Positions 16,401 to 18,090 of a stretch of DNA of 18,090 bases are shown here, one piece after another. Within the stretch, counting starts at the first letter, position 1. The number at the start of each line of letters is the position of its first letter. Where the stretch lies: contig JAFZUH010000278.1 in NCBI GenBank assembly GCA_017618435.1, positions 1 through 18,090 on the forward strand, given 5' to 3'. Both the position numbers and the translations under genes were made by a program. Below the pieces are notes generated by a model, which made no database searches, had not been told where the DNA came from, and saw only the letters and a list, made by a program, of their open reading frames with translations. The stretch is from Bacteroidales bacterium. Lineage in GTDB: Bacteria; Bacteroidota; Bacteroidia; Bacteroidales; WCHB1-69.

Positions 16401-17999
16401 CACACCATTGACTGACCAACTGATAATTGCAGAAGTCAAGTTTTTCAACCCTAAATTCTGTATCATTGCCTGAACAGGAGTAACACCTCCCATTACATAA
16501 TCAGGACCTATATTGTTTAATAATACATCGTTGCTGTCCAAATCAAAACTCAACCGTATTAATGGCACACTAGTCGTTGTCGTATTATAGTCTGTAAGTG
16601 AGTTATTGCCTCGTCCATATCTTGCACGATTACTAATAGTACGACAATACCAATTTGTAGTTATTTTGGTTGCATTCTTGGTTACTGCCGTATAGATAAC
16701 CAAATTGGAATCTTTCAATAAAGTAAACGGATTGTCCAAATACAAATCCACCCAACCTTTTATGGTAGTAATAGGACCTGACCATACCAATGTCGCTCCT
16801 GATTTTGACGGATCGGAATAACTACCCGTTCCCGTAGCATTATTTATTGTTGTTTGACTGGTGTTTTTCATCCATACATACAAACTATCAGTCAATACAT
16901 TGGCAGTATTACATTTCCATGCCAAGTGTGTAATGGTACCGGAACGTAATTCCGAAGCCAAATACAAAACTCTTGACCAAGAGTATGTATAATTATCATT
17001 ATAAGGAAGATATGACGTTGTAGTAGTTATAGTTGTATCTGTCCAATAAAAATGTTTGCCTTCTCTTCCTACAACTACAAAAGAGGAATCTGAAGATGTA
17101 TTTCCATAAGCATCGGAACCTATTACCTTAAAATCCACACGTGTACCTACTAAATAAGGTCCGATATTGGCGGTATAGGTAGAACCCGAAACCAATGTCA
17201 ATGGCAAAGAATCATAAGTAACATTGCCTTCATAGGTCAATTTCAATTGCAGATTGGGTATCAACATCGCAGCAGGCGTATTGCTTTCCAATTTTACAAA
17301 TATAGGGAATGGACCATTATAGGTCTGTCTGCCTGTTACCGACGATGGGAGTATCTCCACAGTTGGCGGAGCAACAATGTGTGTTGAAACTTCCAATTTG
17401 AAGTTGTCCAACAACCAACCGTAAGCGAATTGCGTTCCTGTTGCATTGCCTTTGATGATAACAAAGCGGAATTGTGCTCTTTCGTAACCTACTTGGTTGG
17501 AAATATTAAAAGCCTCAGATTTCCACCACGATGGAGCGGGTTGGGCTAAAATATTCGTACTATCCCATTCCACATAACTTGTAGAACTGAATTTTCCGTC
17601 ATAAAATTTGCCTGTACCCTCATAAGCCGCAGTGGGTATTTCTTTCCATGCTCCCATTGGTCCCATTTGGTCCAAACGATATTGTATACAAGCAATATCC
17701 GATGAAGCCACCTTGCAAATGTGGTCAAAACTCAAACGGACATTCTCATAATTTGACAAATCGTAAACGGGAGTTGTCAGAAAAATGGTATCACCGCTTG
17801 AAGTCGGTATTGTACCGAGATAAGAATTTGGTGCCGATACACTATAAACCGTATTGACCGACCAACTTGCACTTAATGAATTGCGGGAGGTAAAAGTTAC
17901 CACACCATCAAAATTCTCACTCGCAAGAGTGATAATCTGTGCTTGTCCCAACTGCAGAAATACAAATATTCCGCATAACATCAAACAAATTTTTTTCAT
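7404..17999 (-). CDS. Giant (3531 aa) modular beta-helix surface protein with T9SS type A sorting domain
   Basis: A secreted, probably cell-surface protein. Residues 1-21 (MKKICLMLCGIFVFLQLGQA) are a Sec signal peptide. Then: a jelly-roll/MAM-like domain at about 25-203 (opening ENFDG, closing YGWLLDNFKLE), an Ig-like domain (208-309), and a second beta-rich domain (about 313-493). Four tandem Ig-plus-beta-helix modules occupy 495-1035, 1041-1590, 1596-2259 and 2265-2812. After these come an Ig-like domain (2818-2935), another jelly-roll-like domain (about 2938-3100, from YDEDFSTL to YIDRIAIN), two to three Ig-like domains (3105-3440) and the T9SS sorting domain (3449-3531). The helices are read from Asn-rich rungs of 20-24 residues such as ISHCKL, VANNEI and FINNSV. 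No peptidase, glycosidase or lyase active site is recognised, although a carbohydrate-active helix cannot be excluded. Adhesin, stalk or matrix protein is the likely role. Apart from the edge gene mfd, this is the only long frame here, is free of stops, and ends at its own terminator. No TAnnTTTG box occurs in the 91 bp upstream, so its promoter is probably outside the window. Confidence 0.92.
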   Translation of the reverse strand: MKKICLMLCGIFVFLQLGQAQIITLASENFDGVVTFTSRNSLSASWSVNTVYSVSAPNSYLGTIPTSSGDTIFLTTPVYDLSNYENVRLSFDHICKVASSDIACIQYRLDQMGPMGAWKEIPTAAYEGTGKFYDGKFSSTSYVEWDSTNILAQPAPSWWKSEAFNISNQVGYERAQFRFVIIKGNATGTQFAYGWLLDNFKLEVSTHIVAPPTVEILPSSVTGRQTYNGPFPIFVKLESNTPAAMLIPNLQLKLTYEGNVTYDSLPLTLVSGSTYTANIGPYLVGTRVDFKVIGSDAYGNTSSDSSFVVVGREGKHFYWTDTTITTTTSYLPYNDNYTYSWSRVLYLASELRSGTITHLAWKCNTANVLTDSLYVWMKNTSQTTINNATGTGSYSDPSKSGATLVWSGPITTIKGWVDLYLDNPFTLLKDSNLVIYTAVTKNATKITTNWYCRTISNRARYGRGNNSLTDYNTTTTSVPLIRLSFDLDSNDVLLNNIGPDYVMGGVTPVQAMIQNLGLKNLTSAIISWSVNGVQQPDYNWTGNLAEGYKDTVTIGSYMPTARAYDTIKVWVHTPNGVANDTSRLSKILFGCNGANPIAGVFTVGLGQGNDFDSVATALSFFNSCGVSGDIELALTDSVIEQKWDFTNIGAAWGNNRLIIRSATNNADNTILRVNTYNANTYGVTFNNSSNITLKHLTIDASNKNYQYTRTYTTTGPIIFTGSASNINISHCKLLSRDTTNSNYRVITKNSNTGVLRNVRFDHNTISNGYYGFYLYAGLSGDTGVVYIDSNVITGSYGQAIFLNWADPYIKGNECYPRTAGTNAPWYGIHCVYGQAGEVCNNKIKGNMSGRTEGINLGAMGIANTPVLVANNEIMAYSTTSDNGMSTNTGECHIDFINNSVLCMGTGAMRGIQVHNDANSQFTIRNNNVVMYYTSAYPIYINGTISRVDMANNNQWSQGTYWGYVGANKTTEDAWKSSVPTEERPTRILPTWKDTTNSLELRDLNSFAGLECPRRASVRRDKNDLVRLLSTYRGAYSKPITNLDAAITEIQGWSADSFGGAQSDIKVTLYNQGVTPVSTINMTWAFNGVQQNYNWAGNLPVDSSVTVTLGTITYVAGMDNSFVAWLNTVNGGRDDDQSNDTISSGNTYICPGIYKDTVYVGPSRTFTTAMAALDRIDYCGAQGNITIAYDDGTYIEDIALPHTLKGMTAQDTLFFISVSGTRANVKILRSDDATTTYLGIGTVYIGMDNVVFKNLTIMANRGDGGTTYNTSTAVSFSKACNNIEFDNCILAGLQLSAIIEDSVRFDVIYSNFAVSNLRVHDCLLSGGSHSVFMTSAAKGDNISFVNNRIVNYDIYGLRFNGASHINIEGNRFVQRNSSTISPLASTAIYIKDGTGRIIANKTNSAKGSAAIKLISFNAANAARENNGLVANNEILMSDGQGIYVSNVSYVDIINNSVLKIGRSASYGLFFDMVMLPNMVNVLNNNIVLKSSANDYPLYVLASSAMNSNYNNYYSTSGHIAFMDSVDVDSLGALKAITQTDNRTVSVSPVFLDENTSAKLLDYTDLSCPTQASVPTDIEGVNRGTLTAKGAYHIETPNTDVALMAITAPVATGAISGVNTPVKVRIYNAGATNITSLTLNWMIDGVLQPPFAWTGNLAPQRSSADITIGSFVPTSGFINLTVIADSANGLAVDDRPSNDTATIRIYSCVPTMRGTYLVDAVDPNADFLNLGEAILALTECGIDSTVVIELKNSNESAVSITKPILGASDTNRVLITSYSGNAADVLISGENYVGDVAHLTFSKLSFTTNRAYMCINFSSDVEDIEVSDCILTNTQSKDANMAGGNGCICSPATITLSNVRIYRNELHGAYQGLYLNGKNSTIEVKGNTFYGANRSNIETDSATIIIDSNTIIGIEGAVSTINHFSIIASHGQANITNNIITMPKKKAAAAIVGMYLDSTEFVVSNNQIIANSEVAAPFYGIYTQTIRNANISHNKINVKGAYTEIHGVCPSVANSSKSFFIENNEVSADSCPRLEKYFGVHSIGVGSFIYLGATAQYHINGNKLWMSDMATTDAYGLYLYPSNPTNTIPEIVNNEIYVKSNGANCRAITCSVSAAKNVNISHNSIKTYNRTGTGYGIYLLSGTTGIVRNNNVETEGEAYPIYVAQSDATFGPNADLDIDYNNIYGTVHVGYAGGAARDLVSDWQSVVTSDKHSVSIKPVYADSTLSLKVLDTNDFYCERISSVPVDITGQPRYGRTLMGAYTAACANIDLTLSDVFNLNKDSVHVGDNVVPELEIHNVGGVPITSARIDWTYNGVQQQPFSWTGNLSSFDKDTVVAPAAITIAGGYINQEFVFWISDVNNGGKDSVVSNDTLILKYFLCDSALNGSYTVDANNGDFASIDDAMSRIRQCGMRGNVNLVLAPGVYTDNFVLTTVLPGQDTCMLTFTKDYNNPQPVIFRPTSGVAITLKDQKNLAFDSLHINVQATGATSGIAFTGACTTIVVSNCIFEGKSSDGTVANSGIYKASNSTVARDIVVRNSYFKGGCAGIYMYIGRGTSTNYYGTMTVDSNLFEGQYNYGAWFYYGDMTFDNNIVKTDATANTTWCGARFYYVNPQVRNNRIISIAKTLASGYGMYSYYVNTHLTTGDVNYVNNEVILKGTSTPYGMYFSYSKQVNVMFNSIYMNTTSSARGLYSYNKQGLFTCTDNNIVMTLNSTSAYPIYVDNTTNWFSDYNNYYTQGTNKAYIGANKTSLSAIQTTTHQDASSVIMMPSFVDSVNVPVRSMALVDANGLTCLRDPQYPNDINGVQRDYITAMGCYSAPTSNNVDFEMVKIIAPSHSDNLCSPDYTSAKVAVKSQSGIIVNFATMPLKLTVQMSGMDTCTKDTIISTGSILPYETDTFEITQMLPVGIAGDYYITAFLTCAADTTYSNDTLRAVYRTTRTALPYDEDFSTLTPLADMTIDTLQGVDAWTIEIGGNIGYIDPVYGTGKIGFGGPLGSMSRLSTAPIELYKANQPTFEFWYAHDTSNATFNDQTDVKISFDGGNTFRLLLNLKRYDATITVPTWKKYSIDLSPYTDSTCVVISFEGLSYGGGKQYIDRIAINAVSNIALTNVVTPNIDACTQANGTLGIELSNATSQAINFANTPTSVIVEVSGSITATYTYPLNSGILAGLEVDTLVVSNSFNFAQGSYNIKAYISPTIDNILVDDTVYRTLVINPSLTVVAKKATTSSSCVIVGAKIAQDVDINNVGNIDMEDLVLLLEVSNSSGSVVETMRDTISGVLRAGASISYTFKNDYTVPNDEQYNVSVTVYPMCNATKTFQSVINECIDLNDLAVDGILSPVNDGTCYKVGDRFSVKVKVSNKNPIDDANNVVVHAEIVDKNGSLLADWTETINTIYADDAEELEFAPFTVPSVASFTVNAYLVGNIDINPHNDTAAPVTKCTELGIGNVNANSISMSQNIPNPANGKTSVNYTIPEDGKVMFNIMTVTGQILYTEEVNAMSGDNRIEFNTESMASGIYFYTMTYKGQRIVRKMTIEK
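7407..7655 (-). other. T9SS type A C-terminal sorting domain (residues 3449-3531)
   Basis: The last 83 residues follow the Por-secretion-system pattern: SQNIPNPANGKTSVNYTIP, a central VMFNIMTVTGQILYTEE, then MASGIYFYTMTYKGQ and a basic end, RIVRKMTIEK. In known T9SS clients this domain directs outer-membrane passage and is removed on the surface, often with attachment to anionic lipopolysaccharide. Its presence implies that the host encodes a T9SS elsewhere. Confidence 0.93.
9564..11207 (-). repeat. Composite module 4 of the giant protein (residues 2265-2812)
   Basis: Linker WTYNGVQQ (Trp2308) and SWTGNL; entry cysteines 2377 and 2407 (RQCGMRG); beta-helix closing with AYPIY (Pro2714); exit Cys2788 (LTCLRD), PNDING and MGCY. 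The terminal GAY of the other modules is GCY here, adding a fourth cysteine. The Trp-to-exit-Cys distance is 480. Confidence 0.87.
11223..13214 (-). repeat. Composite module 3 of the giant protein, enlarged (residues 1596-2259)
   Basis: Linker WMIDGVLQ (Trp1639) and AWTGNL; entry cysteines 1706 and 1738 (ECGIDS); beta-helix closing with AYPIY (Pro2158); exit Cys2235 (FYCERI), PVDITG and MGAY. The Trp-to-exit-Cys distance is 596 residues, about 113 more than modules 1 and 2, enough for roughly five extra helix rungs. Confidence 0.86.
13230..14879 (-). repeat. Composite module 2 of the giant protein (residues 1041-1590)
   Basis: Linker WAFNGVQQ (Trp1083) and NWAGNL; entry cysteines 1149 and 1178 (DYCGAQG); beta-helix closing with DYPLY (Pro1495); exit Cys1566 (LSCPTQ), PTDIEG and KGAY. 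The Trp-to-exit-Cys distance is 483 residues, identical to module 1, so the helix has the same size. Confidence 0.87.
14895..16517 (-). repeat. Composite module 1 of the giant protein (residues 495-1035)
   Basis: The Ig-like linker carries WSVNGVQQ (Trp528) and NWTGNL. The entry segment has Cys591 and Cys624 (FNSCGVSG). The parallel beta-helix runs to a closing rung with AYPIY (Pro937). The exit segment has Cys1011 (LECPRRASV) and ends RGAY at 1035. The exit differs from the other copies: the PxDIxG motif is replaced by RRDKND. The repeat is at protein level; the DNA of the copies has diverged. Confidence 0.85.
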
Positions 18000-18090
18000 T
18001 CTTTATGTTTATTTTTTATTACACCTACTCTTTTCCAGATTTTCGGCAACCTCTGTTTTTATATATCATTAAATATCAATTATTTTAAAT
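18000..18090 (-). other. Leader of the giant gene, no promoter box seen
   Basis: The 91 bp upstream of the giant gene are AT-rich with a G-rich patch (GGAAAAGAGTAGG on the minus strand). I find no TAnnTTTG box and no convincing hairpin. The start of transcription is probably beyond the right edge, either a long leader or an upstream operon gene. Confidence 0.4.

Noticed and set aside
9564..16517. Recent DNA tandem duplication or recombination-prone repeats in the giant gene
   Set aside because: The modules match in protein motifs and spacing, but by eye nucleotide identity is limited to short phrases such as ATAAATAGGATA, so these are old duplications rather than fresh repeats.
7548..17857. 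About two dozen short frames within the giant gene on either strand
   Set aside because: All are shadows of the 3531-codon frame. The 12892-13320 plus frame (142 codons) is the longest, but it is the reverse of the Ig-like linker of module 3 and looks like no known protein.
7404..17999. Polysaccharide lyase or other enzyme call for the beta-helices
   Set aside because: Right-handed beta-helices include pectate lyases, but I could not point to a conserved catalytic Arg/Lys/Asp set in any of the four helices, so no enzymatic call is made.
18020..18060. CCAGA...TCTG inverted repeat upstream of the giant gene as a regulatory hairpin
   Set aside because: Only four paired bases with a long loop; not distinguishable from chance.

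Overview
The window reads as chromosomal DNA of a member of the Bacteroidota, probably Bacteroidales or a relative. The evidence is AT-rich intergenic DNA, TAnnTTTG-type -7 promoter boxes, A-rich rather than Shine-Dalgarno leaders, a PpiD/SurA-like foldase and small lipoprotein of the type common in this phylum, and a giant secreted protein ending in a type IX secretion system (T9SS) type A sorting domain. The order and genus cannot be fixed from the sequence.

Layout. Positions 1-5832 hold a leftward cluster, listed 5' to 3' on the minus strand: a membrane-anchored PpiD/SurA-like periplasmic foldase (3685-5832); a small DUF4878-like lipoprotein 18 bp downstream (3187-3666); a hairpin-plus-T-run terminator (about 3124-3156); a lipoprotein resembling the YiiX/YaeF permuted papain-like amidases (2479-3123); and mfd, the transcription-repair coupling factor. 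mfd starts inside the last codons of the amidase gene and runs off the left edge, so 829 codons are present. A 178-bp divergent intergenic region carries back-to-back promoter candidates. It separates this cluster from a rightward acetate kinase gene, ackA (6011-7213). ackA ends at a strong terminator, which faces the terminator of the converging giant gene.

The right 59 percent of the window is one uninterrupted minus-strand gene (7404-17999, 3531 residues). It encodes a signal peptide, a jelly-roll-like domain, an Ig-like domain and a second beta-rich domain. These are followed by four tandem copies of a composite module (Ig-like linker, two-cysteine entry segment, right-handed parallel beta-helix, one-cysteine exit segment). 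Further Ig-like and jelly-roll-like domains follow, then the T9SS sorting domain. I measured the module anchors on the nucleotide coordinates: the linker Trp lies at residues 528, 1083, 1639 and 2308, a period of 555, 556 and 669 residues. No catalytic domain is recognised, so an extended cell-surface or secreted adhesin or stalk is the best guess.

The housekeeping genes look ordinary. The parts worth attention are the modular design of the giant protein, with its conserved cysteines and one enlarged helix; the terminator that contains the longest-ORF start codon of the amidase-like gene; and a foldase whose parvulin domain appears to lack both conserved histidines. I saw no tRNA, rRNA, CRISPR array, insertion sequence or phage gene.
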